Assembly: GCA_003427395.1 (NCBI GenBank)
Contig: BFEA01000101.1
Span: 669,755 to 720,154 of the forward strand
DNA: 50,400 nt
Source of the DNA: Chara braunii
Taxonomy: Eukaryota; Streptophyta; Charophyceae; Charales; Characeae
Direction: 5' to 3'
Positions 35,601-46,197 of the stretch are shown here, one piece after another. Each line of letters opens with the position of its first letter. The first letter of the stretch is position 1. A program made the position numbers and the translations under genes. The notes below the pieces were generated by a model. The model worked only from the letters and a program-made list of their open reading frames with translations, searched no databases and was not told the DNA's origin.

Positions 35601-36856
35601 GCACCTTCAGTGCAGGTACTGGTAGGGGTCAGTTTGGACGGGCATGGATGGAAAAGGGAATCCTACAAGTTAAACATCTGTGGAATGAAGAAGAGGACCG
35701 GTGGAAGTCCGTGGAGGAATTTCGGTCCATGCTCCCCCGGTCGAGGAATATCTCGATTAACTTGAATATGCTATTAGGAGCCATGCCCCCTCACTGGACG
35801 AACACGTTGAAGAAGACGACAGAAGGAGGGGTGGGGGCCTGGTTTCTCTCCAAGGATGATCAGTATTGTGTGTGGGAAGTACTGGGTCCGGATTTGTCCT
35901 CAGGGATTAAGGTGCAAGAATGGACTCTGGGGATTAGGAGTGAACGGAAGGGTCCAATGGCCCGGCAACAGGAAAGGATAATAGAGAGTACAGAGGGCTT
36001 GTCTGAAGTCATAGTACTTCAGAGTAATAAACAGTTTGTTTTGCTGGGTGAAGCTAGCCAGTTCAAAGTGGAACCAGCGCTATGGGGTTGGCAACATAGT
36101 TTACTGGGCTCAGAGGCCCGCACCCAGACTCCCCTCATTTTTTATAAAGCTAAGACTGGGGCGACGGTGATCTGTTCTCAGGCCAGGTGTACTCCAACTA
36201 GTTTGGCCTCCTCCCGTTTCACAAGATTGAAAGGCACAGAAATAAACCAGCCTGATTGGCGCCTGCAATGACGGGCTCTGCAGAAGATCCCTTCACAAAA
36301 GTCGGCGAGCCTGCTGTGGCAACAGACGCTGCAAGTGATTCCGACGGCTCAATGGTTGGCAACTAGGGGAATGAACATTGCTACCACCTGTACCCGTTGT
36401 AACTGGAATTGGGAGTCCAACTCCCATCTCTGGGTACAGTGCCCTTTAGCAGACGAAAGTTGGCAGTGGTGGATCAATCTGTGGAATGACCTGACCAATA
36501 ATGCCTTTGAATGGACTGAGAATTGGATACTATTTGGAATCCTCCCCTCTGCAAGGTTTAATCTCTCGGAGGGTTGGGGCTACGTGGCCTTAGTCTGTAA
36601 AGGAGTTCTGATGCAAGAGATTTGGAACTCAAGAAACAGTCTGGTCTTTAAGGGGGAACGTCTTACAGCTATGCAGCAAAGACATGTGGTACGAAGAAAC
36701 ATCAGGCTGATGATCAAGGCTGATTGGAGAATAAGTTCAGGCCGTCTGGGCAAAGGAAAACCTTGGTTCCTGAAAACATGGGCAAGAGAGGACCTGATGG
36801 CTACAGTCTCACGAGACGGTAATTTGGTAATTGCCGGATGGTTGAAGCCGCCTTGA
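32627..36856 (+). pseudogene. LINE ORF2: endonuclease / reverse transcriptase, with stops and frameshifts
   Basis: ATG at 32627 precedes an APE-type endonuclease with all core motifs: LASWNVKGLG, ILCLQETKL, GGVAILV, GDWNTTMNP, FTWYGSRP...CRLDFIVA, LSDHYPV. Reverse transcriptase follows: YKKGDKGEVRNYRPISVLN, QGAFVKGRSIFENI, LLLDMEKAYDKV (motif A Asp), LRQGCPLAPLLF, ALADDL (both catalytic Asp kept; usually Y/F-ADD) and INWSKS. A C-terminal zinc finger of the zf-RVT type reads CTRCNWNWESNSHLWVQC. Damage: in-frame TGA at 32921, 32999 and 36269; a deletion with frameshift near 34075, just before LDDLPVEL; and a frameshift in a T-run near 35335. About 1,410 codons in all, a normal ORF2 length. Confidence 0.9.
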
Positions 36857-37266
36857 GTGCTCCAGTTCGCCCGGATCAGTAAGGACTACATGGAAGGAGT
36901 ACCTGTAGATCCATATTGTTTAAAGGCCTCTCACTTGAGTGAGGGGATAGGATGGGACGCTGGACCCGGTTTCCAGCAATAGGATACTACCTTCAGAATT
37001 GAAGTGCGTTGCAATTTTTTATGAGCTTCAAGTTAGTTTGGAAAGCAGTAATTTTGATGAAGGGACACTGGATCAGTTTTGTCCAGTAGTCGGGGACTGT
37101 TTTCTTTTCTTTGTGAGTAGGGGGTTGTCCAACGAGCTTGGCTCGAAAGCGAAACTGGCTGAGGCTGCCAGGATAACTCCGGGTTGAATTGTGAGGTCCC
37201 CGGCCTCGTCTCATGATGTATTTTTTGAAATGAAATTTTGCAAGCTTTCCACAAAAAAAAAAAAAA
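36857..37266 (+). other. LINE 3' UTR and poly(A) tail
   Basis: Non-coding tail of the LINE. The last part (aactggctgaggctgccagg, then ctccgggttgaattgtgagg) recurs before another A-tail at 45140-45267. Oligo-A runs 37253-37266. Confidence 0.85.
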
Positions 37267-37441
37267 AGCCGGGTAATGGCACCGGTATCTCAATTTTCAA
37301 AATTTCATCCTTAGGCTAACTGGATTTTTTCTAGCAGTTCCTTGTCTAATTTTCATGAAATTTTCTGATGAGTTTTCTGAACGTACTCGTTATGGGACGC
37401 TGGGCTCGGTTCCCAGTTTGTGCCAATTTGAGAGGAGTTGG

Positions 37442-37445
<4 letters not shown>

Positions 37446-37473
<28 letters not shown>
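37446..37473 (+). repeat. 28-base poly-A tract
   Basis: Uninterrupted A run. It may be the tail of another retroposon; no target duplication was identified. Confidence 0.9.
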
Positions 37474-37476
<3 letters not shown>

Positions 37477-37825
37477 TACCCTGCACGAAGACCGACCCGC
37501 CCCCAAATTTGCGCCCACCCACCACCCATATACCCCAACCCCAACAAGCACCCCCAAAACCACGAAAGAACAAAACAGTGGTCCCCATCCAGCGATACCG
37601 AACAACGACCTCAACACCCGACCGCCAGTCACCCGCGCTCCAAGCTGTACAAGGACCGCTCCCCCCTACCGGTCTTACTCCCGACGCTGACCTCACTCTT
37701 TCCCAACCCCAAAACACACCCCGTTTCCTGCCCGCTGTACCGCATCACATTTCCGGATCCCGGAAAAGCCCGCTCCGCAAAACGACAAAAGACAACCAGC
37801 ATTTAGACGCAGCCATCCTGGCTGC

Positions 37826-38160
37826 AAAATGTGGTGGGATTCACGACCAGCACGGTAGTGAGCCACTTGGTAGCCGTAGGGCCCTCGCCTCGAAGGGGGT
37901 GAGGATGATGGACGATCAATGCCCGCTCAGACAGAGGGGTAGGCCAGGACTGGCCGAAGCAAGGAATTCATTGACAGGACCCCTGTGGTAAGACGGGCAC
38001 TGGCACCGCTACTTTGAATGTGTGGTGGCATAATGGCATTCACGACCGGTACGGTAGTGGGCCACTTGCGGTAGCGGTAGGTCCGATATTCGGTAGGGGT
38101 GGGACAGGCGAAGGTGCAGGAGGGGATCTTCGGCCCGGACTGCAATCTCGAGAGGGGACA
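37826..38160 (+). repeat. Modular repeat, second locus
   Basis: The order is M-a start, then cctcgcctcgaagggggtga, then M-b (actggccgaagcaaggaatt ... gacccctgtggtaagacggg), then a full M-a (cattcacgaccggtacggta ... gatcttcggcccggactgca + atctcgaga). Copies at 17277-17505 are close. Flanking 38161-38755 shows no gene. Confidence 0.85.
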
Positions 38161-38756
38161 CACGGCATCTGCACCACTCCCGGAAATGTGAGAAGGACAA
38201 AACCTACGGCGAGCGTATCTTTCTATGTTTTGAGGAAGATGCATCCTCCATTTTTCATGTTTTGGGAGTGGTGTGGCGAGGCCCCGATTCCTGGTGTACT
38301 GTGCCCGAGGAAAGAAAGGTTGATCGCTAACTACCTTGGGGGATACCTTGGGGGTACGAGTTGTGGTTATTGTGGTTTTGGAAGAGCGTACTCCTTTAGC
38401 CACCGATTATCAGAGGGTATTCATTGCACGTGTGGACAGACTGGCGGCGGATGTAGTTGCGAGTCGGCTACAAATTATCTCAACAACCGGTAGGTAGGGG
38501 GTGTGGTGTGGTGTAGGTGACGACGTGTTGTTGCTGTACGAGTTGTATCATAATCGTAAGCAGGTCCATACGCCGGGTGGTTTTATCAGGGTAATGATGC
38601 GTGGTGCTTGGGGTGAAGCACTGGGTGTATGTCGGTGTTATGGACGTGATGGGTGACTCTGGTTACGGCCGAGCCACGTGTCCGCAGTAGCACAGGGATG
38701 AGCCGGCGGCCAAGCCTGGTGGTGGTTCGGAAGCTACTCTGGGTATATGCGTGCGT

Positions 38757-38757
38757 C

Positions 38758-38793
<36 letters not shown>

Positions 38794-38818
38794 GTCTGTG
38801 TGTGTGTGTTTGTTTTGT

Positions 38819-38858
<40 letters not shown>

Positions 38859-38922
38859 GTGTTTTGTCATGTTCGCTATACACATCTCTTCGAAAGAAGC
38901 AAGAGTCTGTGTATGTGCGTGT

Positions 38923-38986
<64 letters not shown>

Positions 38987-39030
38987 GGGCGCATACACAA
39001 AAACACACACACACACACACACATACAAAT
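38757..39030. repeat. (GT)n, (GA)n, (CA)n microsatellites
   Basis: GT runs at about 38760-38852, GA at about 38928-38983 and CA at about 39003-39022. The many Cys/Val and Arg/Glu frames over them are artefacts. Confidence 0.97.
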
Positions 39031-39204
39031 GCACATGACTACGTGTATAAGGTGCGGACAGAAGAGATGTACACGCTCCCACGAACACCCGTATGCACCC
39101 ACTCACACATGCTGACGCCGGACCAGTGCTCTGGAGGGTATCGCTGAGTTCGGGCGAGATGGTGTGTCGGAAGATACCATAATATTCGATGGCATCATGG
39201 AAAC

Positions 39205-39595
39205 CCCCCTGATGATGACGATGATGATGATGATGATGATGATGGTTGTGTGTGGCAGTTGAACGGTTGTCTTGTGAAGTTGTGTTGAAAGAACATCACT
39301 GCATTCACACATACCCACACCCATACGCACGCTCATACGCGCACTCGTACGCACGCTCATACGCACACATTCGCACACATACGCACACATTCACACACGT
39401 CGCAACCCATACACTTACACACACACACACACATAACACACGAACACACACACACACACAAACATACACAGACATGCCAACATTCAAAAACACAAACACA
39501 CCACACAAACACACCACACAAACACACCACACGAACACACAACACAAACACACACACTAAAACACACAAACACAGCCACCCGCGCACGCGCACGA
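39205..39595. repeat. (GAT)n then CA-rich low-complexity tract
   Basis: A GAT trinucleotide run (39215-39245) is followed by about 290 bp of cacacaYacgc-type simple sequence. Confidence 0.95.
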
Positions 39596-39689
39596 CAGAC
39601 GCGCAATAGAATTGCCGATCGTCCTGTAAGACACTGTCGCGGCCACCATTTCTCTCTGAACGGTGCATTTGAAGGGGAAGGAATAAACG

Positions 39690-39692
<3 letters not shown>

Positions 39693-39731
<39 letters not shown>
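39693..39731. repeat. (GC)n(GA)n microsatellite
   Basis: gcgcgcgcgcgc followed by gagaga. Confidence 0.95.
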
Positions 39732-39734
<3 letters not shown>

Positions 39735-39850
39735 TGACCTTGTCGACCATAGCTACCAACATTATTATCTGAATTCCCTTAAACAGGTGTCAAACGGCCA
39801 AGGTCTTCCACAACATCGTCGTTGTCTCGTCTCGTCCTCATGAATCATCG

Positions 39851-39925
39851 TACAATATATACGATATATATATATATGTATATATATATATCTTCTACAT
39901 TTATATATATATATCTTCTACATTA
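39851..39925. repeat. TA microsatellite with duplicated cttctacatt
   Basis: TA runs, with tatatatatatcttctacat present twice in succession. Confidence 0.9.
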
Positions 39926-39984
39926 GTTGATGAAGATCGGCATCGTCTTCATCAGTGGGCCATCACCACGGCCGTCTTCATTGC

Positions 39985-40150
39985 CTTTGTTTTCCTCTTT
40001 TTTTCTTAGAAAGCGGCGGCCTGGAGATATCATCGTGAAACTGACCGGCCGTATGCAATTCGGGAATTTCGTTCATCTGGTTCCATCAGGATTCGAACGT
40101 GAGTCTGTATTTCAACAGTTCATGGGTTTACCAACTGAGCTTGACCCGCT
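39985..40150 (-). mobile_element. tRNA-like SINE fragment (minus strand)
   Basis: On the minus strand, gcgggtcaagctcagttggt resembles a tRNA 5' region with A box. It is followed by catgaactgttgaaatacag and a B-box-like acgttcgaatcctga. The acceptor arms do not pair, so it is not a tRNA gene. A related piece lies at 42194-42232. The downstream limit is uncertain; an A-rich stretch occurs near 40000. Confidence 0.55.
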
Positions 40151-40473
40151 GGTATCATTGTCCCTGCTTTTTTTTTTTTTTTTAATTTTAAATTCTAGCT
40201 TTCTCCAATTTCGGCTTTCTCCCAATCGCTCCCCCCCGCCCCCCCATCAGACGTACAAGAAGTTTGAGGGCCCTTTCCCGTACAAGCTTGCTTTCACCAT
40301 TGCCCTTCCTCCCTCTCATTAACTACCGTGCGCCTGTGTTTTGGCCGCGCGATCACTACTTTGTTTCATCCGTATTCAGACCGCTATTCAGGTCAGATAC
40401 GTTCGGAAGACAGCAGCAACATCTTACTATTCTTAATCGGGTGCTCTACTTACCAGCTGCAACACGTAGGGGG

Positions 40474-41232
40474 TTATCCACGTGTCCGCACTCGGAGAAA
40501 GTCATGGGCCTTTTTCCGAAGCCCACGTGGACTTTTCCTTTATCCGTTATCCATCCACGTGGTCGATTCCTTTATCCATCCCCTTGGACGATTCCTTTAT
40601 CCGTCCACGTGGACGACTCCATGTCAATCCTTGCCATGTCTGGACCTGGTGAGTTTCTCCGTGTTGAGTCAAATTAAGCTTGCAAGCTCTACTACGCCTG
40701 CTGGTGCCTGGTGGTGCCCTTCCCACAAATTTGCGACCATACTCCCATCGGAACCCGTGAACCTTGATTCCTCACAAGGTGCGGGCAGAAGAGTCATCCA
40801 TAGACATCCGCCGGTCCCTAGTCAGCATCGTTTATGGTTGAGACTTGGGGGACGGTATCCGACTGATCGTCTTCGATCCCCGGTGGACGTGGAGGATTTG
40901 TTTGTCCGTCCACGTGGATCGTCCACGTGGACGACTTGTAGTATCCGTCCACGTGCACGAATCCTTTACCCGGTGACGTGGAGAGTTCTTTTATCCGTCC
41001 ACGTGGACGAGTGGTTGAAGTGTCCACGTGGACGATTGTTTTATGTGTCCACGTGGACGGTTGTTCTATCCGCGTAACACGTGGACAATTCCCAGCTGCA
41101 ACAGCAGGGGACATCCACGCGTGTGCGTGGCTTTATCCACGTGGGTATTTTCTGCACGTACGTGCGCTTTATCCCTGTGCATGTGTTCGGGGTACTTGCA
41201 TTATGTCCACGTGAACGGCAACCACGTGGGGC
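40474..41232 (+). repeat. CACGTG-rich array 1 (tccacgtggacga units)
   Basis: About fourteen CACGTG palindromes, most inside the longer palindrome gtccacgtggac, followed by ttccttta or ttgtt and then tccgtccacg. A break at about 40640-40860 has none. Frames across it give repeating STWT / RPRGR and are not a convincing gene. Confidence 0.9.
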
Positions 41233-41261
41233 ACTTTTTGGGACGGCGCGATCCAGCGCTC

Positions 41262-41375
41262 CTACCGTCTTCACCCGAATAGAACGCCGAGTCATTGTAG
41301 CCGTCTTTGGAGCAATTTTCGGTACAGATACAGATAACGACCTGGCCGGGCGTTCTACTCGGGTGAAGACGGTAG
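41262..41375. repeat. 27-bp inverted repeat (one mismatch) with ~60-base loop
   Basis: ctaccgtcttcacccgaata + gaacgcc at 41262-41288 pairs with ggcgttctactcgggtgaag + acggtag at 41349-41375. It lies between the two CACGTG arrays. Confidence 0.92.
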
Positions 41376-41449
41376 TCGGGTCTTACGTCCTTTCTCTGAC
41401 TGCCACGTCAGTGTTTCTGCCGCGGTCGCGACTTCCTTAGTGGCCGTCG

Positions 41450-42012
41450 GCACGTGCAAGGCTGCTGCTGCGTCTTCCCGCGCTACGATGCGCACAGCAT
41501 TTGCCACGTGGAATGTCACCTCTGAGGCGTCTGCCTCGTGGAATGTCGCGTGTGCGGCGTCTGCCGCGGGCCGCATCCTCTTCTTCCCGTGCAATATCAG
41601 GTTGGAAGCGTCTGCCACGTGAGATCTTACTTCTGAGGCTCCTGCCACGTGGAATGTCAAGCTGGAAGCATCTGCCACGTGGGATATCAGGCCTGAAACG
41701 TCTGCCACGTGGGATGTCCGGTCTTGCAGGTCTACCACATGGGATGCCAGGCCTGAGGCGTCTGCCACGTGGGATATCACGCCTCAGGCCTGAAGCGTCT
41801 GCCACGTGGGATGTCCATCTACCACGTGGGATGTCAGGCCTGAACCGCCTGCCACGTGGGATGTCCGGTCTGAATTGTCTGCCACGTGGGATGTTAGGCT
41901 TGAATCATCTCCCACGCGGGAGGGCGGGTCTGAAGCGTCTGCCACGTCGGATGTCGGGTCTGAGCGTCTGCCACGTGGGATGTCGGGTCTGAGCGTCTCC
42001 CACGTGGGATGT
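41450..42012 (+). repeat. CACGTG-rich array 2, 30-bp unit
   Basis: The unit is tctgccacgtgggatgtc followed by cggtctgaagcg-like sequence. From 41646 the core recurs almost every 30 bp (41646, 41676, 41706, 41736, 41766, then 41823, 41853, 41883, 41913, 41943). Three cores are decayed: cacatg at 41736, cacgcg at 41913, cacgtc at 41943. The plus-strand frame 41501-41992 reads repeating LPRGMSGLKR because 30 is a multiple of three. I treat it as a minisatellite. Confidence 0.92.
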
Positions 42013-42180
42013 GAAGCCTACTGCTGCTACGTCTTCTGTCGTTTGCTCGCCCCTGTGATGCTTGCAGGTAAGGTTCAAATAGGGTAGCGAGCCGCATGTG
42101 AGCGCAAGAACATGAGGAGCCTTAGGTTTGGCGGGGGGGAGGGGGGGGAGGAGGGGGGAGGAAGTCGCACCGGTTGCAAA

Positions 42181-42420
42181 GTGTCCCACGTGGTTCACCC
42201 GTGAACTGTTGAAATACAGACCCAAGTTCGAATTGTCCCACGTGGTTTATTCTCATAATGATTCTGAATTACCTGGGATACAGGTAAAGAGAATAAAGAT
42301 GCCAGGTGTAATATATTAGTGTAGTTTTATTAAAAAAAAAAAAAAAAAAAAAAGAAAAGAAAAAAAAAAGTAAAGATGCCACGTGCGTAAAAAGAAAAGA
42401 AAAGAGATGCCACGTGTAAA
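42181..42420 (+). repeat. CACGTG outliers, tRNA-like fragment and A-rich tail
   Basis: Four more CACGTG cores lie at about 42187, 42239, 42382 and 42411. gtgaactgttgaaatacaga + cccaagttcgaatt at 42199-42232 matches the tRNA-like piece on the minus strand at 40.07 kb. aaagatgcca(c/g)gtg occurs three times around an A-rich tract (42331-42370). Confidence 0.75.
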
Positions 42421-42848
42421 GCAGTTGCATTTACGGGCAAATGGGGCGCGCGTCGCGGCGCGCAGCGGAGAAAGGGTCACCTTTTCTCATTTGGCGCGCA
42501 GCGTTGTAGCATGATCGATGGGTGAGACAAAAAAAAAAAGGAAGGCCATTCAGATGGGAATGTGCCGACCGTCGATCGGATCAGGCAAAGTTGGAATGGT
42601 GTCTCTCTGGTGAAAAATGTGTTGAAAAGAGTGCGGACAATACTCATGCTACGAGTCCAGGCCATCTTTTTCGGCTGCTCTCTGGACGTAATTGCAGTTA
42701 GATTCATCCAGGACCGGCCGTAATTGCGGTCAAAAGCATCCACGGATGTCCTAGTGCGAGTATGTTGTGAGACAATTCCTCATGACCAGAGGAGATTAGA
42801 ACGACGGACGAGATCGTTGATGCCCAGGACGGTGACTTCTTACTAATT
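42421..42848. other. No recognised gene
   Basis: Starts with a GC-rich palindromic stretch (ggcgcgcgtcgcggcgcgc). atgtcctagtgcgagtat near 42746 is echoed as atgtcctagtgtgagtat near 45624, so a dispersed repeat may be shared. No coding region is supported. Confidence 0.5.
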
Positions 42849-43198
42849 TTCTTCTTCTTCTTCTTCTTCTTCTTCTTCTTCTTCTTTTCTCACATGATGA
42901 TTATAAAAATGAGAGCAGTATGTTCTCGTACGATGTGGGAAGGGAAAACCGCGTCATGATGATGAAACAGAGGAAATGATGATCGGTGCCGCTGTTGATG
43001 ATGATGATCGACCGATTGATGCTGTTCTGTTGATGGGTGTGGTGATGGTGGTGATATTGGTGATGCTGGTGAGGGGAGGACAAGGAAGTCACAGACGATA
43101 GTTATAGTAGTAGTATTAGTAGTAGTAGTAGGAGGAGGAGGAGGAGGGGGGAGAGGAGGAGGAGGAGGAGGAGGAGGAGGAGGAGGAGGGGGAGGTCC

Positions 43199-43234
<36 letters not shown>

Positions 43235-43275
43235 GAGGAGGAGGAGGAGGAGGAGGAGGAGGGGGAGGTCCTAGA
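42849..43275. repeat. Trinucleotide repeats TTC, GTA/GGA
   Basis: TTC at 42849-42886. GTA and GGA blocks at 43100-43268, containing a duplicated block that ends gggggaggtcctag. Confidence 0.95.
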
Positions 43276-43319
43276 AGTGATTGATGGATGATTCCGTTAA
43301 GCGATTGGGTCGTTGGTGA

Positions 43320-43810
43320 TGATGATGATAATGATTGCTGATCTTGATCATTTGGATGATGATGATGATGATGAGATGATGATGAAGACGATTGTTGATC
43401 ATGCTTGCTGCTGCTGCTGCTGCTGATGATGATGATGATGTTGTTCGTTGATGATTACGGCGGTCATGGTCATGATGATGATGATGATTGCCAGTGATCA
43501 GGATGGATGGTGATTGATGATTGTAATGGGTCATTAGAATGCACATGGGCTAAAGATGACCGCGCCTTAGCGCTGTGTAGCGGAGACAATACCTACGGAT
43601 GATTGCTGATCTTGATCATTTTGATGATTACGATGATGATGATGATGATGGTTGTTGATCATGCTTGCTGCTGGTTCTGCTGCCGCTGATGATGATGATG
43701 ATGTTGTTCGTTGATGATTACGGCGGTCATGATGATGATGATGATGATGATGAGGAGGAGGAGGATGGTGATGAATGATGATGGTGATGATGATGATGGT
43801 GATGATTGCT
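43320..43810 (+). repeat. GAT-rich ~270-bp tandem duplication
   Basis: gatgattgctgatcttgatc at about 43332 and again at about 43598. Both are followed by tgttgatcatgcttgctgct and gttcgttgatgattacggcg. Confidence 0.9.
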
Positions 43811-44410
43811 GGTGACCAGGTGCGCATGCGTACAGGGAAGGCTGTGAGGGAGCCATTATAACCAGTCACCCCCCCCAGGCTGGCTGTGTCAAAGAAAGCC
43901 TGACCCTGCCACTCGCAACCCCTTTTTTGTGTTTTTAAAAAAGGAGAATGCACATGGCCCTCTCCACGTCCTGGTGCAGATCATGTACTTGGGCATATTC
44001 ACTTTTCCCAATATATCTTTTTACGACCCAGAGACCGTCGGGATTTGCTTGCCGGAGATCATCTTCTCCTGCGGGTTGTCCCGATCCCATCGTTGTCGTT
44101 TTCTGCGGAGATGTGTTCATTTTACTGGATTTTTTTCTTATTCTTTTCTTTTCTTTTACTGAATGGATGGATAATAGTCCATAATTAGTAACGGGATTAG
44201 TTATTAGTTTATCAACTTCATCTATTATTAATGAATTATAAAGTAGTTAAAAATTACAGTATTAGTTAATTAATGCACGTGGAATCCTCATTAGGTGATT
44301 TTTTTTTTGTGTGACGTGCTCCTTGTGTCTCCGCGCTCAGCAATTGCCCGTCGTCCTTTCGTTACTCTCTCGTGTGGATAGGGGTGAATTCATTGAATGG
44401 AGGAATTCCT
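43811..44410. other. No recognised gene
   Basis: No domain is visible in either strand. Frames here are under 80 codons. Confidence 0.5.
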
Positions 44411-44417
44411 TTTTCGG

Positions 44418-44625
44418 TTTTTTTTTTTTTGGGGGGGGGGGGGGGGGGATGGGGAAGCCGGGAGGGGAAGGGGGGGGGGGGGTTGTTCCCTACAATTTTT
44501 CGCGGGGGGGGGGAAGGGGTTGTTCACTACAACTTTTTGTAATGGAGGGATTCAATCAGATCAGCTGTGTCCAATTTTTTGGGGGGTTTGCTTTTGCAAA
44601 AAGAAAAAAAAGAGAAGAGGGGGGG
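44418..44625. repeat. G-run-rich tract with a short duplication
   Basis: Several runs of 7-19 G, with ggggttgttc(c/a)ctacaa(t/c)ttttt twice (about 44480 and 44516). The G-runs could form G-quadruplexes and are hard to sequence. Confidence 0.9.
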
Positions 44626-44819
44626 GGCAGGAGGTTTGTTCGTGGCAATTTTCTGGATAGAAGGGAAGTGCATTCTCGTGCGTCGGCCACGTGGCAGTCG
44701 TTGATGAGCTGTGAAGCTGACGTCAGATTTCTCTTGGATTCAGCGACTCGTTCCTTTCCTTTTTTTTTTTTTTTTTTTTTTTTTGGTGACTCGTCATAGT
44801 GTACCAAAACAATAAACTT

Positions 44820-45267
44820 CAACCAGTGCACTCGGTTGGATAGGGCCGCGGTGGGCCACTAGGAGAGGGCCAGTGGGCTTGGGACGAAGTCCTCTGGGCC
44901 GAGTTAGTCCCAGAAGTAGGACCAGATTAGGCCAAATCAGGGTTAACACCTGCATCTGGGTAATGCATTTGTGGAAGTAGTATCAAGAGTAAGAGTCTAA
45001 GAGTCTTTTCGGTTTAAGCTAAGTTGTCCTCTTTAAGCTAAGTTGTCCCTCTCAGAGGATAGAGGATTTTCTATCCGTCGGTAGTTGCTCAGGTAATTGA
45101 ATTGAAAAGAGGGCAAGGGCGCCTCTGCGCAGGCTTGTGCCTGTAAGCTAAGCTGGCTGATGCTGTCAGATACTCCGGGTTGAATTGTGAGGTCCACGGG
45201 GGCCGGCTCGGTTTACCATTTGAAATGAGAAGAATGCTTTTAAGGGCGAAAAAAAAAAAAAAAAAAA
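44820..45267 (+). mobile_element. Retroposon with LINE-like 3' tail and poly(A)
   Basis: The end (aagctggctgatgctgtcag + atactccgggttgaattgtg + aggtcc) matches the last ~100 bp of the LINE at 37150-37200 and is followed by 19 A (45249-45267). Upstream sequence does not match the LINE 3' UTR. It is therefore either a SINE using a LINE-type tail or a different, 5'-truncated LINE. The left boundary is a guess and no target duplication was found. Confidence 0.6.
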
Positions 45268-46028
45268 TCTCGCCATGTGGCAGATGCATGCGCTGTTTCT
45301 GCATCATTCCTAAGAAAGGAAAGAAAATGTCGTGCTATGGAGTACACACTTGAGGAAAAGGAAAAAAAAAAGAAAAATTCGATGATCATGATGACGAGGC
45401 GCTCCCTCACTTGTCGTCTCTTTCTCTCTCTCATTCTGTTTAATTATAAAAAATAAAATAAAAAAATGGTGATCACAAATAGACGGACCACCATTGATGA
45501 CCAGATTCAGATAGCCAAATTCACGTCGTACGCACGCTAGCACCATCTCAAATGTGTCTGACCGCATTTAAGGCCAGACGTGGATGTCTCTGACCCCAAC
45601 TACGCCCAGAGTAAGAAATAAATGTCCTAGTGTGAGTATCCCCTCAGATGCCTAACCCCCCTGTCTGGTCATCAGCCGCCATGAACCGTCAGTGACAAAA
45701 GATGTGACGTGGATCTGCATCTGTGTACCTTTGACGGCCAGATTCAGATGCTAATCGACCCCATCCATTGTCACTGATAGTTCATGATCCTGTGAGTTTA
45801 TCATCATCGTCATCATCATCATTATCATCATCATCATCATCAGTTCATCATCATCAATTCATCATCATCGTCATCAATTCATCACCCTCAATTCATCATT
45901 ATCATCATCATCATCATCGTCATCGTCATCATTGAAAGGCATTCCGCGATGCAGACCCGAAATTCGAATCTCAGGGTCAAAGTCTCAGCCCGAGAGGGCC
46001 CAAGTGGGCCAGTTCCAGAAAGGTCACA
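45268..46028. other. No recognised gene; (CAT)n tract
   Basis: atcatcatc simple repeats occupy about 45800-45930. gaccagattcagat near 45500 is echoed as ggccagattcagatgc near 45740. Confidence 0.55.
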
Positions 46029-46165
46029 GTGGGGTACCTTAGGAGTCGAGTCCCAACAGGCACCAGTCACATCCCAGAGGCTCCCTTATTACTTGCATCC
46101 TCTTCCTCTTTGTCATCTCCTCCTCCTCCTCCTCCTCCTCCTCCTCCTTCTTCTTCTTCTTCTTC

Positions 46166-46197
<32 letters not shown>

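Larger units (their letters stand above)
29583..37278 (+). mobile_element. LINE (L1-like, EN + RT + zinc finger) with 12-15 bp target duplication
   Basis: gccgggtaatgg occurs at 29586-29597 and again at 37267-37278, directly after an oligo-A tail (37253-37266). Counting the shared AAA, the duplication is 15 bp. This brackets an insertion of about 7.67 kb: 5' UTR (about 680 bp), ORF1, ORF2, a 3' UTR of about 400 bp and the A tail. A-start target duplications are typical of L1-type endonuclease. Both ORFs are interrupted, so the copy cannot move by itself. Confidence 0.88.

Noticed and set aside
38653-39147. Several long Cys/Val- and Arg/Glu-rich frames
   Set aside because: All are translations of GT, GA and CA microsatellites.
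40073-40150. Functional tRNA-Phe gene on the minus strand
   Set aside because: Acceptor arms do not pair, the D arm is incomplete and the anticodon stem is short; better explained as a SINE head.
40328-41077. 249-codon frame with STWT/RPRGR repeats
   Set aside because: Produced by the gtccacgtggac array; no domain, and the other strand is open too.
41501-41992. 163-codon frame of repeating LPRGMSGLKR
   Set aside because: It follows from a 30-bp minisatellite, three phases and the reverse strand are also open, and there is no flanking gene structure.
41450-42012. CRISPR-like regular repeats
   Set aside because: The 'spacers' are copies of each other, so this is a minisatellite, in a eukaryotic context.
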